A stretch of DNA of 64,000 nucleotides from Ruegeria sp. Ofav3-42 (GCF_022347725.1 NZ_JAKRGB010000009.1:124001-188000); one strand, 5' to 3'. Positions 1-9,601 are shown, numbered from the stretch's first letter. Notes: generated by a model not told the origin, from the sequence alone. Made by a program: numbers and translations.

Positions 1-396
1 TCCAGCTTCCACCCGACGATCGAGACCAGCCCAATGCGATTGCGCAATGCGGGTTGGGTGCATGACCGCAAGTTCCGCGAACGGTTCCCACACCTGCCCG
101 ATGTTCGGATGGAACACCGCTGGGCCGGTATGCTGTGTCTCAGCAGGAATGGGTCAACCGCGTTCGGGGAACTGGAAAACGGCGTGTTCTCCGCCTGCTG
201 CCAGAACGGTCTGGGCATTGCCCGCGGTACGTTGCAGGGCATGGGTGTGGCAGAGCTGCTCACGAAAGGCGGATCGGACATCGCCGATCATTTCCTGGCT
301 CAACCGATGCCGCCGCGCCTTCCGCCCGAACCTTTCGCGTCATTGGGTGCGAACAGCTATCTGATCTGGAAGGAATGGCGTTCCGGTAAAGAGTAA
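1..396 (+). CDS. FAD-dependent oxidoreductase (DAO family), C-terminal part
   Basis: The reading frame is open from the first base and ends at TAA 394-396, so only about the last 131 residues are present. The fragment resembles the end of DAO-family amine or D-amino acid oxidoreductases: a substrate-domain strand around the residues HRWAGMLCLS, then a C-terminal helix beginning NGLGIARGTLQGMG that in this family lies against the FAD. These flavoenzymes oxidise secondary or primary amines to imines. Next to an HpbD-like epimerase, a D-hydroxyproline or N-methylproline oxidase role would fit, but that is inference from context. The gene runs towards the SDR operon and shares a hairpin with it at the 3' end. 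Confidence 0.75.
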   Translation, partial: SSFHPTIETSPMRLRNAGWVHDRKFRERFPHLPDVRMEHRWAGMLCLSRNGSTAFGELENGVFSACCQNGLGIARGTLQGMGVAELLTKGGSDIADHFLAQPMPPRLPPEPFASLGANSYLIWKEWRSGKE

Positions 397-417
397 GCCT
401 GCCGGTTAAGGCAGGCT
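396..417. terminator. Inverted repeat between convergent genes
   Basis: An 8-bp perfect stem (AGCCTGCC paired with GGCAGGCT) encloses a 6-nt loop. It sits exactly where the DAO gene and the SDR gene meet, and the SDR stop codon is in the loop. It could stop transcription from both sides. There is no strong T-run on either side, so this is a weak prediction. Confidence 0.4.
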
Positions 418-1140
418 GAGCTTTGTCATACGACCGCCATCTACCGTGTAGACCTGCCCGGTGATAAAACTGGCGTCTTCAGACGCAAGATACGCGACCA
501 GAGCGGCAACCTCTTCGGGTCGGCCCGTCCGCGCCACGGGGTGGATATGTCCGATATCGCGACGAAATGCGTCCGGGTCCGGCTGTGCTTTGATAAAGTC
601 CATGTTCAGCTCGGTGTCGATCCAACCCGGGGCCACGGCGTTACACCTGATGCCGTCGCCCCCATGATCCACTGCGACGGAGCGCGTCAGGCCGTGCAGC
701 CCCGCCTTTGTCGCGCAATAGGCGGCGTGACCGGGATTGCTGCCCAACCCTTCGATTGATCCGATATTGACGATGGAACCGCGCGATTGACGCAGATGAG
801 GCAGGGCGGCCTTTATCAGCAGAAACGGAGCTGTCAGGTTGACCGATAAATTGCGTTGCCAGTCATCCAGGCTCATCTCTTCGACTGAGGCTTCCTGCAT
901 CATACCCGCGTTGTTCACGAGGATATCCAACCGCCCCGCCCTCTCGATAACCTGCGAAACAACCGAACTCGGGCTGTCCGGGTTGCTGAAATCGGCTTCG
1001 ATACCCTCGAAATTCGGGTCCTCACCGCGTTGAGCAGTAAGAACACGGGCGCCGTCACTGCGCAGCCGCTCGGCAATGGCCCGGCCGATCCCGCTGCGCC
1101 CGCCGGTGACAAGGGCGGTTTTGCCTTCAAAACGGGTCAT
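406..1140 (-). CDS. SDR family NAD(P)-dependent oxidoreductase
   Basis: This is a 244-residue classical short-chain dehydrogenase. It has the cofactor motif TGGRSGIG at residues 12-19, the NNAG motif near 76-79, and the catalytic Ser128, Tyr141 and Lys145 (YCATK). The C-terminal [11 protein letters not shown] is typical of the family. The start at 1140 is chosen because its ATG overlaps the stop of the upstream SDR gene (ATGA), which implies translational coupling. An upstream in-frame extension would run into that gene. It is the last gene of the operon that begins with the HpbD-like epimerase. Oxidation of a hydroxy group on a betaine-derived acid is a reasonable guess, but the substrate cannot be read from the sequence. 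Confidence 0.88.
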   Translation of the reverse strand: MTRFEGKTALVTGGRSGIGRAIAERLRSDGARVLTAQRGEDPNFEGIEADFSNPDSPSSVVSQVIERAGRLDILVNNAGMMQEASVEEMSLDDWQRNLSVNLTAPFLLIKAALPHLRQSRGSIVNIGSIEGLGSNPGHAAYCATKAGLHGLTRSVAVDHGGDGIRCNAVAPGWIDTELNMDFIKAQPDPDAFRRDIGHIHPVARTGRPEEVAALVAYLASEDASFITGQVYTVDGGRMTKLSLP

Positions 1141-1880
1141 GATACCGGCTTGCCTCCGTTCACCTCCAGCAACGCGCCGCAAACATAGCGCGATGCGTCC
1201 GACGCCAGAAACAGGATCACGTCCGCGATATCCTCAGGTTCGGCGATACGACCCAGCGGTACGGTCTGACCCAGTTCGGCCACCGCAGTATCCGGGTCGA
1301 ACCCGCGTTTGGCAAAGCCGGACCGCAGCATTGGCGTGTTCACCTCATTCGGGCAAACGGCATTTATGCGGATACCCTGATGCGCGTGATCCATCCCCAT
1401 ACATTGCGTCAGAGAGGCTATGGCCGCCTTGGTCATGCAATAAACGGCGTGGTTCGGGCCCGGGCGCAGCCCCCAGCAGGAAGCCGTGTTGACGATTGCT
1501 CCACCCCCATTGGCCGCCATGATCGGAATTGCCGCGCGGCAAATGCGGAACGGGGCCTCGACATTTACGCCCAGCGACAGCGCCCAGTCCTGATCCGAGG
1601 TGTCGGTGACTGCGCCGCGTGAGATGACGCCTGCGTTGTTGACGACGATATCCAGCCCGCCCAGCGCATCCGCAGCTTTCTGCGGCAAGGCATCGGCGTA
1701 CGTCGCATCCAGCAAATCACCGGGCAGATGCGCCTCGGCTTCGATCCCATCGACCGAACGGTCGGCAACGGCAACCCGCGCACCGGCGGCGCGCAGGCGC
1801 TGTACGAGTGAAGCTCCGATCCCACCAGCGGCGCCCGTGACCAGAGCATTTTTTCCTTCGAATCCCATGAACTGCTCCAT
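1137..1880 (-). CDS. SDR family oxidoreductase
   Basis: This is a 247-residue classical SDR with the glycine motif TGAAGGIG near residues 15-22, NNAG near 81-84 and the active-site residues Ser134, Tyr147 and Lys151 (YCMTK). The C-terminal [11 protein letters not shown] fits the family. The ATG at 1880 shares its A with the TGA stop of the upstream epimerase gene (TGATG), and the next gene overlaps by ATGA. The three genes are therefore very likely one coupled operon. A second in-frame ATG lies at 1868. Two adjacent SDRs behind an HpbD-like enzyme suggest that they act on sequential or stereoisomeric alcohols of the same pathway, but this is inferred from context only. Confidence 0.88.
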   Translation of the reverse strand: MEQFMGFEGKNALVTGAAGGIGASLVQRLRAAGARVAVADRSVDGIEAEAHLPGDLLDATYADALPQKAADALGGLDIVVNNAGVISRGAVTDTSDQDWALSLGVNVEAPFRICRAAIPIMAANGGGAIVNTASCWGLRPGPNHAVYCMTKAAIASLTQCMGMDHAHQGIRINAVCPNEVNTPMLRSGFAKRGFDPDTAVAELGQTVPLGRIAEPEDIADVILFLASDASRYVCGALLEVNGGKPVS

Positions 1881-2983
1881 CAGAAAGACGCGACCGGCGC
1901 GCCAAAGCGGGTTTCGTCGGGCACAACGCCCAGACCCGGGCCAGTTGGCACTTGTATATGCCCGGCCTCAATCCGAATTCCATTCTCGGGATCGTAGTTG
2001 CCCTCGATGTACGGCGCAGCCAACCAAACGCCTTCCAGAAGATCGGGCCGAACCGTTGCGCCAATATGCGTGCAGGCAGCGGCGATAACGTCTCCACCCC
2101 AACTGTCATCGCAGGTATGGGGCAAATTGCGCGCCTCGCAAATGTCTCGAAACGCGCGCATGGGCTGCAAGCCGCCGATACGCGTGACCTTCATGCCGAA
2201 CCCATCGACCAGACCGGTTCCTGCCGCAGTAATCACCGTGTTTAGGCTGGTGCTGTTTTCATCCATGTAGATCGCGTGGCTGACCTGTGGTCGGATCTTT
2301 TGCAGATCTTCAATCGTGTTGCAGGGTTGCTCCATCACAAAGGGAACATCCGGGCATTCGCGGCTGACCCGCAACGCGTCACGGGTTGTCCAGCCACGGT
2401 TCCCGTCGACGGCAAGGCGCATTCCAGATCCGCCGATTGCCTCCCAGACTTTTCGGATGGTCTCGATGTCTAGCTCCACCGGCCGTCCGCCAACCTTGAT
2501 CTGAAGGCGCGGATAACCTTCGGCCAGTTTGTCCGCTGCCAGACGCGCGATGTCATCCGGGGCACCTACACCTGTGGCGTAATAGGACGGAACTTTGTGT
2601 GTAACAGCGCCGCCCAGTAGGTCGGATACGCTGACCCCATGGTGCTTGCCCAGCAGATCGTGCACGGCGATGTCGATCGCGGCCTTGGCGTAGTTGTGGC
2701 CGTTCAGCAAGCTGTCCATCTGGCGGTGCAGGCTTAGCGGCGAAACCTCTGACCCCAAAAGACCCCGGGCCATCTGCGCCAATGCAGCACGTGCCCCGGC
2801 TGCGTGGGCTTCTGCATAGGTCGGGCCGACCGGGCAGGTTTCGCCCCAACCGACCAGACCGTTGTCGGCAACCAGTTTGACCAAGGTTGTATCCAGTGCC
2901 CAGACCTCAGCCTTTGCCATGGTGTAAGGGCCGTTTTTGACCGGCAGATCGTGACTGTAGATGTGAATTTCGGCGATTTTCAC
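1880..2983 (-). CDS. hpbD: Enolase-superfamily epimerase, 4-hydroxyproline betaine 2-epimerase-like
   Basis: This is a 367-residue mandelate racemase/muconate lactonizing enzyme. The acid/base lysines are Lys163 and Lys265 on opposite sides of the barrel, and the likely Mg ligands are Asp193, Glu218 and Asp241. Trp320 is also present. From memory, these lysines and this Trp, which makes a cation-pi contact to the betaine nitrogen, occupy the same numbers in the characterised Pelagibaca HpbD. HpbD interconverts trans-4-hydroxy-L-proline betaine and cis-4-hydroxy-D-proline betaine and also acts on proline betaine. Translation starts at GTG 2983 and an alternative ATG is not evident. The gene heads an operon with two SDRs, and the neighbouring BCCT carrier, Rieske and MttB genes support a betaine substrate. 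An epimerase or dehydratase for another cyclic amino acid is the main alternative. Confidence 0.82.
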   Translation of the reverse strand: MKIAEIHIYSHDLPVKNGPYTMAKAEVWALDTTLVKLVADNGLVGWGETCPVGPTYAEAHAAGARAALAQMARGLLGSEVSPLSLHRQMDSLLNGHNYAKAAIDIAVHDLLGKHHGVSVSDLLGGAVTHKVPSYYATGVGAPDDIARLAADKLAEGYPRLQIKVGGRPVELDIETIRKVWEAIGGSGMRLAVDGNRGWTTRDALRVSRECPDVPFVMEQPCNTIEDLQKIRPQVSHAIYMDENSTSLNTVITAAGTGLVDGFGMKVTRIGGLQPMRAFRDICEARNLPHTCDDSWGGDVIAAACTHIGATVRPDLLEGVWLAAPYIEGNYDPENGIRIEAGHIQVPTGPGLGVVPDETRFGAPVASF

Positions 2984-3011
2984 GGCTTGTATTCCGTAAT
3001 GCTGTTTAAGG

Positions 3012-3040
3012 AAAAAACCCGCCCAATGGTCCGGGCGGGT
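3012..3040 (-). terminator. Rho-independent terminator between mttB-like gene and hpbD
   Basis: Read on the minus strand, an 8-bp GC-rich stem (ACCCGCCC with GGGCGGGT) and an 8-nt loop are followed directly by a T-run. It lies after the MttB-like gene and only 28 bp before the hpbD GTG. It may therefore act as a partial terminator or attenuator between the two transcription segments. Confidence 0.85.
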
Positions 3041-3060
3041 GAGTTTCGGGGGATTTGATC

Positions 3061-4608
3061 TCAGTAACTCTGGTTCAGCTCGTCGGCCGCTGGAATCTCG
3101 CGCTCGCGCCGCGCGATGTAATCCAACAAGGCTTCGTTTTTGGCTTCATCCAGTTTGGGTTCCTCATACTCAGCCAACAGGGAGCGGGCGCGGTTCAGGG
3201 CACGTTCGGTTATTTCGACACTACCTTCGGCCTGCCATTGCTCGATCGAGTTGTTGTCGAACAGTTCGGGCATAAAAAATGCGTTCTGGAAATTGTCCTG
3301 CGTGTGCGGGTGGCCCAGGTAATGGCCTCCGGGACCAACATCGGGAACGGCGGTGATGGCCTGATCGAAATCGTGCCACTTCGGACCCTCGGCCATGCGG
3401 TACGCCATCGCGCATTGTTCGGCATCGACGATGAATTTGGCGACCGAGCAGTGCATCCCGGCCTCATTCCAACCCGCGCTGTGCCAGATGTAGTTGGCAC
3501 CGGCATGAACAACCGCCTGCAACGTCGTCGCGGATTCGTATCCGGCCTGTGCGTCAAACGTCTTGGCTCCGCCCAACGTGTTCGAAGTGCGCCACGGCAC
3601 TCCGTAGTGACGCGCCATCTGACCGATCATGAAGTTCATCAGGCTGATCTCGGGCGTGCCCGCCATCGGCGCGCCGGACTTCATCGACACGGTCGACAAA
3701 TAGTGACCATAGATCGCCGGAGCACCTTTGCGGATCACCTGCGTATAGGCCAGCGCACTCAGTGCCTCGGCATTCAACTGCGCTACGGTAGCCGGAACGG
3801 AAGCCGGCGTATTGGCCCCGCCCAGCACGAAGGGCGAGCACAGAACAGGCTGTTTACGACGGCAGAACGCCCGCATTGCACCCAGCATGGTTTCGTCCCA
3901 AACCAGCGGCGAATTGCCATTGCAGTTACCCGTTGTGACTGGATGATCCTCAAGGAATTCTTCCCCGAACAGGATCGCGCACATATCCATCACGTCCTCG
4001 GCATTTTTGGGCGAAGTGGTCATCCCCATGAACGTCTTGTCCGAGTGCTTCATCGACGAATAAGTAATCCGCAGGTGCCGTTGACTGATCGGATGATCGT
4101 AGGGCTCGACGATGTGGTGCGCCGAGCTGTGCAACGCGGGCATCATGTGGCTCAGCTTATGGAACATTGCCAGGTCGTCCAGCAACGGGTTCCGGCGCAC
4201 GTCGTCCAGATCACGCAGGAACGGCGCTCCGGTCATCGGCACAAAGATCGAGTGCTTCCCACCGAGCCGCACGTTCTTTTTGGGGTCACGCGCGTGATAG
4301 GTGAAGTCGCTGGGTATGGTCGCGATAAGCTCGCGCACCAGTCCGCGGTCGAGATAGACCAACTCACCTTCAACCTTGGCGCCGATCTTCTTCCAGTCTT
4401 CCAGAGCAATTGGGTCGCGGAACTGAACGCCAACATTCTCCAGAATGTCCATCGAGGCGTTGTCGATGCGTTCAACCTGGCTGCCGTCCATTACCTCACA
4501 CAAGGGAATGCCTCGGGTCAGGCCGGGCAGCATTTCAAAGTTCGGGGCGGTGCGCATGGCGCGGCGGGCAGAGCGTCCGCCTGAGCGTGTCGCAGTACGA
4601 ATGTTCAC
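3061..4608 (-). CDS. MttB-family (trimethylamine methyltransferase family) protein, non-pyrrolysine
   Basis: This 515-residue protein matches the MttB superfamily along its length, including the TIM-barrel segments near [20 protein letters not shown] and [10 protein letters not shown]. Characterised members move a methyl group from a methylamine or betaine to a corrinoid protein. The frame has no internal amber codon, so it belongs to the non-pyrrolysine branch (the MtgB/MtpB type, which use glycine betaine or proline betaine). The start is GTG 4608, preceded by GGAGG with an 8-nt spacer; no ATG has comparable support. It lies between a BCCT carrier gene and hpbD on the same strand, which points to a betaine substrate. 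No corrinoid protein gene is visible nearby. The actual methyl acceptor in this aerobe is therefore unknown. Confidence 0.85.
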   Translation of the reverse strand: MNIRTATRSGGRSARRAMRTAPNFEMLPGLTRGIPLCEVMDGSQVERIDNASMDILENVGVQFRDPIALEDWKKIGAKVEGELVYLDRGLVRELIATIPSDFTYHARDPKKNVRLGGKHSIFVPMTGAPFLRDLDDVRRNPLLDDLAMFHKLSHMMPALHSSAHHIVEPYDHPISQRHLRITYSSMKHSDKTFMGMTTSPKNAEDVMDMCAILFGEEFLEDHPVTTGNCNGNSPLVWDETMLGAMRAFCRRKQPVLCSPFVLGGANTPASVPATVAQLNAEALSALAYTQVIRKGAPAIYGHYLSTVSMKSGAPMAGTPEISLMNFMIGQMARHYGVPWRTSNTLGGAKTFDAQAGYESATTLQAVVHAGANYIWHSAGWNEAGMHCSVAKFIVDAEQCAMAYRMAEGPKWHDFDQAITAVPDVGPGGHYLGHPHTQDNFQNAFFMPELFDNNSIEQWQAEGSVEITERALNRARSLLAEYEEPKLDEAKNEALLDYIARREREIPAADELNQSY

Positions 4609-4709
4609 GGGGCAATCCTCCAATCTTGTGGTCAGACTGACGGATTCGGCGGCTGCGCACCTCACTGATTGCGATATCTGTTTGCAGGAAGCGACACCAA
4701 TCCGGAACG

Positions 4710-4736
4710 AAAAACGCCGCCCCGGTTGGGGCGGCG
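4710..4736 (-). terminator. Rho-independent terminator after the BCCT gene
   Basis: On the minus strand a 9-bp GC stem (CGCCGCCCC with GGGGCGGCG) and a 4-nt loop are followed by five T. It sits 26 bp downstream of the carrier gene stop and so separates it from the MttB-like gene. Confidence 0.87.
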
Positions 4737-4761
4737 CCTACTACCTTATGCGAACGCGCGC

Positions 4762-6585
4762 TTATTCAGCCGCCTGCGATTCCGCCGCCAGCTTGTCGCG
4801 CTGGCTATCGCGGAAGAGCGCCTTGGCCAGCGACACGCACATAAGACCCATCACCATGGTAAAGGGCAGCGCGCCGATGATCATCGCATTGCGCAACGCA
4901 TCCATCGGGTTGTTGTCCCCCGCCGCCAGGATCAGCGCGCCGATCACAGCCGTCAGGATCACACCCCAGATGATGCGGTGCTTGATGCCGGTTTCCTGGC
5001 TGCCACCGGACATGATGGTGTTCATCACCAGAATACCCGAGTCCGCCGACGTCACCAGGAAGGTCATGATCAGGATCACGCACATCACGTTCAGCATGGA
5101 CAGCAGCCCACCGTCGATCATGAAGGACAGGGTGGCGAACAGCTTGTTGGTGTTCGACGCACCGATGATCGCACCTTCGGCGGCACCTGCCAGCTCAAGG
5201 TCAATCGCGGTTCCGCCCAGGATGGTCATCCAGGCAAAACACACCAGTGCCGGTGCAAAGACACAGCCCAGGATGAACTCACGCACAGTACGGCCTTTGG
5301 AGATGCGCGCCAGGAACAGACCAACGAAAGGCGAGAACGCGATCCACCAGGCCCAGTAGAACGTGGTCCAACCGGCTTGCCAGCCGAACTGACGCCCCTG
5401 CTCACCGGCAGCGTATGCTGCGGCCAGCGTTGCCTCGTCCAGCTCGGCAGCCGCGCCTTCCAGACCGCTCTTGAAGCCATCAAAGCTGCCCCAGGCGTTG
5501 GTTGCACCACCCATCAGAGCGTCGGCATGTGCCTGTGCCTCTGCGGGCAATGCAGCGGCGAACGCTTCGGCAGACAACGGACCGTATGCACCAAAGCTCA
5601 GCGAGATGAAGTGCAGGATGTAGTCCACCATCGCCGTACCATAGGTGGTCATGGCAAAGACGAATGAACCGAAGACCACAAACGTGCCCAGCAGGATGAT
5701 CGACAGAACCAGGTTCAGGTTCGACAGGTACTTAACACCCCGGCCAACACCGGACACAGCCGAGATGATCGACAGGCCCATGATAACGACCAGACCCGAG
5801 ATCAGGCCCACTTTGCTGGGGGTCGGCACTTCGCCACCCAGATCCATGACCCATTCCATGCCGGTGATCGCGTAAACGCCATCGATGAACTGGCTGACAC
5901 CGTAGCCGATGGTTACCGAAACACCGAGGATTGTCGCAACGACACCCAGAACGTCAACAACATGTCCGAGGAAACCGTTCATCAGGCGACCAAACAGCGG
6001 TGTCAGCGCCGAGCGGATCGTCAGCGGCATACCGCGCGTATATGCATAGTAGGCGAGCGACAGACCGGTGACGACATAGATCGCCCACGCGTGGAAACCG
6101 TAGTGCAGGAAGGTAAAGCGGTAACCCGACTGCAGCGCCTCGGGCGTGTTGCCCTCGACCGCGCCCGAAACGACAACGGGATTCGATCCCCACAGGCCCA
6201 GCGGTTCGGCTGTAGCAAAGACCATAAGGCCAACGCCCAGACCTGCGCCGAACATCATCGAAAACCACGAAAAGTTCGAAAACTCAGGCTTTTCACCCGG
6301 TGTTCCCATGATCCGACGACCCGTGGCAGGAAGGATGGCGACAATGGCGAGGAAAAAGAAAAACGCGCCGACGATGATGATGTAGAAGCTGTTGAAGATT
6401 TCCAGCAGTTGGCTGTTCAGGGTGCCCAGTGTGCTGGTTGCGTTCGCCGGAAAGACCAGCGCCCACAGAACAAGAGCCACCATGATGCCCTTACTGATCA
6501 GGGCGATTGGGACGCTATAGTCTTCATAGAAACCGGCATCAGCCGTTTCTATTTCAACGTCCGTAAAGGGTTCGGGTATCGACAT
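4762..6585 (-). CDS. BCCT family betaine/carnitine/choline transporter
   Basis: This 607-residue inner-membrane carrier has about 12 predicted membrane segments. It shows the BCCT core signature around TTFYWAWWIAFSPFVG and the glycine-rich stretch GAGLGVGLM, which resembles the sodium-coupled carriers rather than exchangers. The start at 6585 is set by a strong GGAGGAG with a 4-nt spacer, and the longer upstream frame is not needed. The carrier has an extra Ala/Gly-rich soluble segment before the signature helix. Its neighbours (MttB-like, hpbD, Rieske, GcvA-like regulator) suggest import of a quaternary amine for catabolism rather than osmoprotection, though both are possible. A well-formed terminator follows. 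Confidence 0.93.
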   Translation of the reverse strand: MSIPEPFTDVEIETADAGFYEDYSVPIALISKGIMVALVLWALVFPANATSTLGTLNSQLLEIFNSFYIIIVGAFFFFLAIVAILPATGRRIMGTPGEKPEFSNFSWFSMMFGAGLGVGLMVFATAEPLGLWGSNPVVVSGAVEGNTPEALQSGYRFTFLHYGFHAWAIYVVTGLSLAYYAYTRGMPLTIRSALTPLFGRLMNGFLGHVVDVLGVVATILGVSVTIGYGVSQFIDGVYAITGMEWVMDLGGEVPTPSKVGLISGLVVIMGLSIISAVSGVGRGVKYLSNLNLVLSIILLGTFVVFGSFVFAMTTYGTAMVDYILHFISLSFGAYGPLSAEAFAAALPAEAQAHADALMGGATNAWGSFDGFKSGLEGAAAELDEATLAAAYAAGEQGRQFGWQAGWTTFYWAWWIAFSPFVGLFLARISKGRTVREFILGCVFAPALVCFAWMTILGGTAIDLELAGAAEGAIIGASNTNKLFATLSFMIDGGLLSMLNVMCVILIMTFLVTSADSGILVMNTIMSGGSQETGIKHRIIWGVILTAVIGALILAAGDNNPMDALRNAMIIGALPFTMVMGLMCVSLAKALFRDSQRDKLAAESQAAE

Positions 6586-7140
6586 GTTTCTCCTCCGTGT
6601 GTCGTTTTCTGTCTTGGGCCTTTTGCTGATGATCGACCGTTCAAGGCACGGAATGTTGAGGACGATGCGACAGCGGGCGTCTGGTGTCTTTGTATTTCTC
6701 AATGTTCAGAACCCAGCACGACAGGTGCGCGGCCGCATGGCTCGACGCTTTCTGAGTTGCGGTGAATTCAACACAGAGACTTTGTGGGCTGCATTCAGTC
6801 TTACCAACCGGGGATGAGTTCCGCGCCTCCTTCACTTGCCCTTTCGGCCTTTCCGCGGTCAGTTTGAGACGTCGCTTTTAGGCAGAACCATCTTGCGACG
6901 CCGGGCATTTTCACCCAGAAAGCCTGCTGAACACGACATTTGTTGGTGAAACTGACTATAGTGACGCACCAATCTAAATTCGGCCAGAACCGACGCATTG
7001 ACGAAAAATGCGACATCCCCTGCGAACGTGAGCCAAAAAAACACTATTTCGTTCAGAGACCTCTGGCTTTCACCTTCAAAAAAACTAAAACTGGGTTGAT
7101 AAAAACTAAACTGTAACCTAGCAGCGATTCACCAGCCACT
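6586..7140. other. 555-bp divergent intergenic region
   Basis: This is the space between the BCCT gene and the GcvA-like regulator gene. No convincing coding frame is seen. The side next to the regulator is clearly AT-rich (about 7030-7115) and carries two related direct repeats. The side next to the carrier holds its ribosome-binding site. The remainder shows no structure I can name. Confidence 0.6.
7081..7113 (+). promoter_or_regulatory. Direct repeats AAAACTAAAACTG / AAAACTAAACTG, candidate LysR operator
   Basis: Two near-identical repeats begin at 7081 and 7102, about two helical turns apart and 28 bp upstream of the regulator ATG. The core AAAAACT also occurs in the same orientation upstream of the GcvA-like genes at 15656 and 48390, which suggests autoregulatory binding sites. 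Confidence 0.5.
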
Positions 7141-8046
7141 ATGTCCAGACGCCACTACAACCTGCCGCCGCTGACAACCCTGTCCGCTTTTGAGGCAGCA
7201 GCACGCCACCTGAGCTTCAAGAACGCCGCCGTCGAACTGTCGGTCACACCCGGCGCGGTCAGCCATCAGATCAAAGCGCTGGAAGGCGATCTGGGCACCC
7301 CTTTGTTCCAACGCAAGCATCGCGGAGTCGATCTGACCGAAGATGGCAAAGCGCTTTATGAGGCCCTGTCCAAATCCTTTGGCCGAATCTCGAACACCCT
7401 GAACACAATCCGCGACAGATCGACGGCCGGCAAGGTTACCGTTGGCTCGACGACTGCGGTTGCGGCGCTTTGGCTATCCCCGGCCGTCATCCGGTTCTGG
7501 CGCGATATGCCCGAGGTCAATGTCGACCAGTTGTCCCAGGACCGTCCGTTCCGCGATCGCCCAGACGTCGATTTTTTCATCCGCTACGGGCGCGACAGCG
7601 ATCCGAACCTGTCCCACACGCCGCTGTTCCGCGATCACCTCGTTCCCGTTGGCAGCCCGGAGGTCGCCGAACGCCTGAATGGCGCCAACCTCGAAGAACT
7701 GACGGCTGAACGGTTGATCCATCTGGATTCGGAAGACCGCACATGGACAACCTGGCCCGAATGGTTTCAGCAATTGGGTTTTAACGGCGCTGTGCCAATT
7801 GAATCTCGCGTCAACAGCTATTCCGTTGCACTGCAGCTTGCCCGCAAGGGCGCGGGACTGGCTTTGGGTTGGCAGCGCCTGATTCAACCGATGCTTCAAT
7901 CCGGCAAACTGGTGCCGATTGGCCCGCACCAGGTGGCCGCCCCCAACCAGTTCTACCTTGTTGGGCGCCCCGAAGAAGAGCTTTCCGAAAGCGCCCGCGC
8001 TCTGAAAGCATGGATCATTCAAGAGGTGCAGGAAGGTTCGGTTTAG
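7141..8046 (+). CDS. LysR family regulator, GcvA-like
   Basis: This 301-residue regulator has an N-terminal winged helix-turn-helix (LPPLTTLSAFEAAARH, then FKNAAVELSVTPGAVSHQIK, residues about 9-50) followed by a type 2 periplasmic-binding-like effector domain. The segment around SRVNSYSVALQLARKGAGLALG is typical of the GcvA branch. It is transcribed away from the BCCT gene and towards the Rieske gene 100 bp downstream. It is therefore the obvious candidate to control both, probably in response to the betaine or a demethylation product. No good Shine-Dalgarno sequence is seen before ATG 7141, so the start is chosen from family alignment. Confidence 0.88.
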   Translation: MSRRHYNLPPLTTLSAFEAAARHLSFKNAAVELSVTPGAVSHQIKALEGDLGTPLFQRKHRGVDLTEDGKALYEALSKSFGRISNTLNTIRDRSTAGKVTVGSTTAVAALWLSPAVIRFWRDMPEVNVDQLSQDRPFRDRPDVDFFIRYGRDSDPNLSHTPLFRDHLVPVGSPEVAERLNGANLEELTAERLIHLDSEDRTWTTWPEWFQQLGFNGAVPIESRVNSYSVALQLARKGAGLALGWQRLIQPMLQSGKLVPIGPHQVAAPNQFYLVGRPEEELSESARALKAWIIQEVQEGSV

Positions 8047-8146
8047 GTGAAATCACCCACTGATGAGCTTTTCTGGTATTGAGACCAACAGGTTCGATCC
8101 GCCAATACGGAAAAAGATACATCCAGCAAAACCTCAGGAGAGCCCG

Positions 8147-9301
8147 ATGAACAAGCATAGCGCGCTGTCTTCCGTTCTGGCCGACGTCAACGTCGCAAAT
8201 GGCCTGCCGAATGAACATTATATCGACCCGGCTGTTTTTGACGAAGAAAAGCGCTCCGTGCTTTATGCCAATTGGTCCGGGATCGGGTTTGGTAAAGACG
8301 TGCCGGAAGAAGGCGATGCGAAACCGGTCGACTTTCTGGGCATGCCGCTTCTGATCGTCCGGGACCGCGACGGCGAGGTTGGCGTGTTCCAGAACACCTG
8401 CCGTCACCGCGGCATGATCCTGGTGGACACTCCGCGCAAAATTGGCGGTGCGATCCGATGCCCCTATCACAGCTGGTGCTACAGCCTGAAGGGCGAACTG
8501 CGCGCAACCCCTCACGTCGGCGGCCCCGGCCAGAACAAACACGAGGATGTCAAACGGGAAGACCTGGGCCTCGTGCGCGTGCGTTCGTATGTCTGGCGTG
8601 ACGTGATCTTTGTGAATGTCGACGGCAACGCGCCCGAATTTGAAGAGGTCCATGGCGCCCTTCTGGAGCGTTGGAAAGAGTTTGATAAACCCGTTTTTCA
8701 CGGCGGTGAGACGTCCTCGTTCAAGCTGGAGGTCAAAACCAACTGGAAACTAGCCGTCGAGAATTACTGCGAAAGCTATCACCTGCCTTGGGTGCATCCC
8801 GGACTGAACAGCTATTCCCGCTTGGAAGACCACTACAACATCGAGTTGCGCGGTCAGTATTCCGGTCAGGGCACGTTGGTCTATCGTCAGTTGACCGATC
8901 AGGATGGCGCGACCTTCCCTGACTTCGAAGGCCTGAGCGACAAATGGAACGAAGGCGCGGAATATGTGGCCCTCTACCCAAACGTCCTGCTGGGTGTGCA
9001 GCGCGACCACGCCTTTGCCATCGTGCTGGAGCCGGTGGACCACGAAAACACCGTCGAGCACATTGAGCTCTACTACGCCAAAAGCGTCGAAGACACGCCC
9101 GAGCATGACGGTCTTCGCGCCTCGAACGCACAATTGTGGAAAACGGTGTTCGAAGAGGATGTTTTCGTCGTTGAAGGCATGCAGAAAGGTCGGCACGGGA
9201 TGTTATTCGACGGCGGCCGGTTCTCTCCGGCGATGGACGGTCCGACGCATAACTTCCACCATTGGGTGGCGACGCAGATCGAAAACAGCCGCGCGGAATA
9301 A
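8147..9301 (+). CDS. Rieske non-haem iron oxygenase, quaternary-amine type
   Basis: This is a 384-residue alpha subunit. The Rieske 2Fe-2S ligands are Cys85, His87, Cys105 and His108 (CRHRG and CPYHSW). The catalytic domain has His212 and His217 as iron ligands. The bridging acid in NWKLAVENYCESYH is Glu205 instead of the common Asp. As I recall, a bridging glutamate marks oxygenases acting on quaternary amines (carnitine monooxygenase CntA, glycine betaine GbcA, stachydrine demethylase Stc2). Such enzymes oxidatively remove an N-methyl group or cleave the C-N bond. The start at 8147 follows AGGAG, and a longer frame from 8063 lacks support. No separate reductase subunit lies next to it. The exact substrate is open: glycine betaine, proline betaine and carnitine-like compounds all fit. 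Confidence 0.88.
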   Translation: MNKHSALSSVLADVNVANGLPNEHYIDPAVFDEEKRSVLYANWSGIGFGKDVPEEGDAKPVDFLGMPLLIVRDRDGEVGVFQNTCRHRGMILVDTPRKIGGAIRCPYHSWCYSLKGELRATPHVGGPGQNKHEDVKREDLGLVRVRSYVWRDVIFVNVDGNAPEFEEVHGALLERWKEFDKPVFHGGETSSFKLEVKTNWKLAVENYCESYHLPWVHPGLNSYSRLEDHYNIELRGQYSGQGTLVYRQLTDQDGATFPDFEGLSDKWNEGAEYVALYPNVLLGVQRDHAFAIVLEPVDHENTVEHIELYYAKSVEDTPEHDGLRASNAQLWKTVFEEDVFVVEGMQKGRHGMLFDGGRFSPAMDGPTHNFHHWVATQIENSRAE

Positions 9302-9361
9302 CCCTTTTGGACCGGCCTGTCATGTCATGGCGGGCCGGCCTCCCGTTGAAAGGGGACGCCC

Positions 9362-9601
9362 ATGGACAAACAGGACCTGGATCGCCTTTTACTGGACGCG
9401 CATGATCGCAATGATCATGCCGACCTGATCCGGTATTACACCATGGCCGCAGATGAGCGCGAAGCAGCGCAAGACATCGATGCGGCCTGCTTCTACCTGA
9501 CCCATGCTTTTGTTTTTGCATTGGAATCCGGCGCACCCGAGGCGGATGCGCTGAACCAGCGGCTGATCGCCCACGATCGCGGGCACAAGCTGGAATTCTG
9601 A
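9362..9601 (+). CDS. Small conserved-looking protein of unknown function
   Basis: This is a 79-residue acidic, helix-rich protein with an AGGGG-type ribosome-binding site a few bases before ATG 9362. The sequence (DRNDHADLIRYYTMAADE, then DAACFYLTHAFVFALESG) looks like a short helical repeat of TPR type, but I do not recognise a named family. It sits between the Rieske and FAD-GcvT genes on the same strand, so co-expression is likely. A helper or assembly role is only a guess. Confidence 0.7.
   Translation: MDKQDLDRLLLDAHDRNDHADLIRYYTMAADEREAAQDIDAACFYLTHAFVFALESGAPEADALNQRLIAHDRGHKLEF

Noticed and set aside
3055-4584. Long + strand open frame (509 codons) opposite the first MttB-like gene
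   Set aside because: It mirrors the codon structure of a well-supported gene, has no ribosome-binding site and gives an arginine/histidine-rich nonsense protein. It is a shadow frame of GC-rich DNA.
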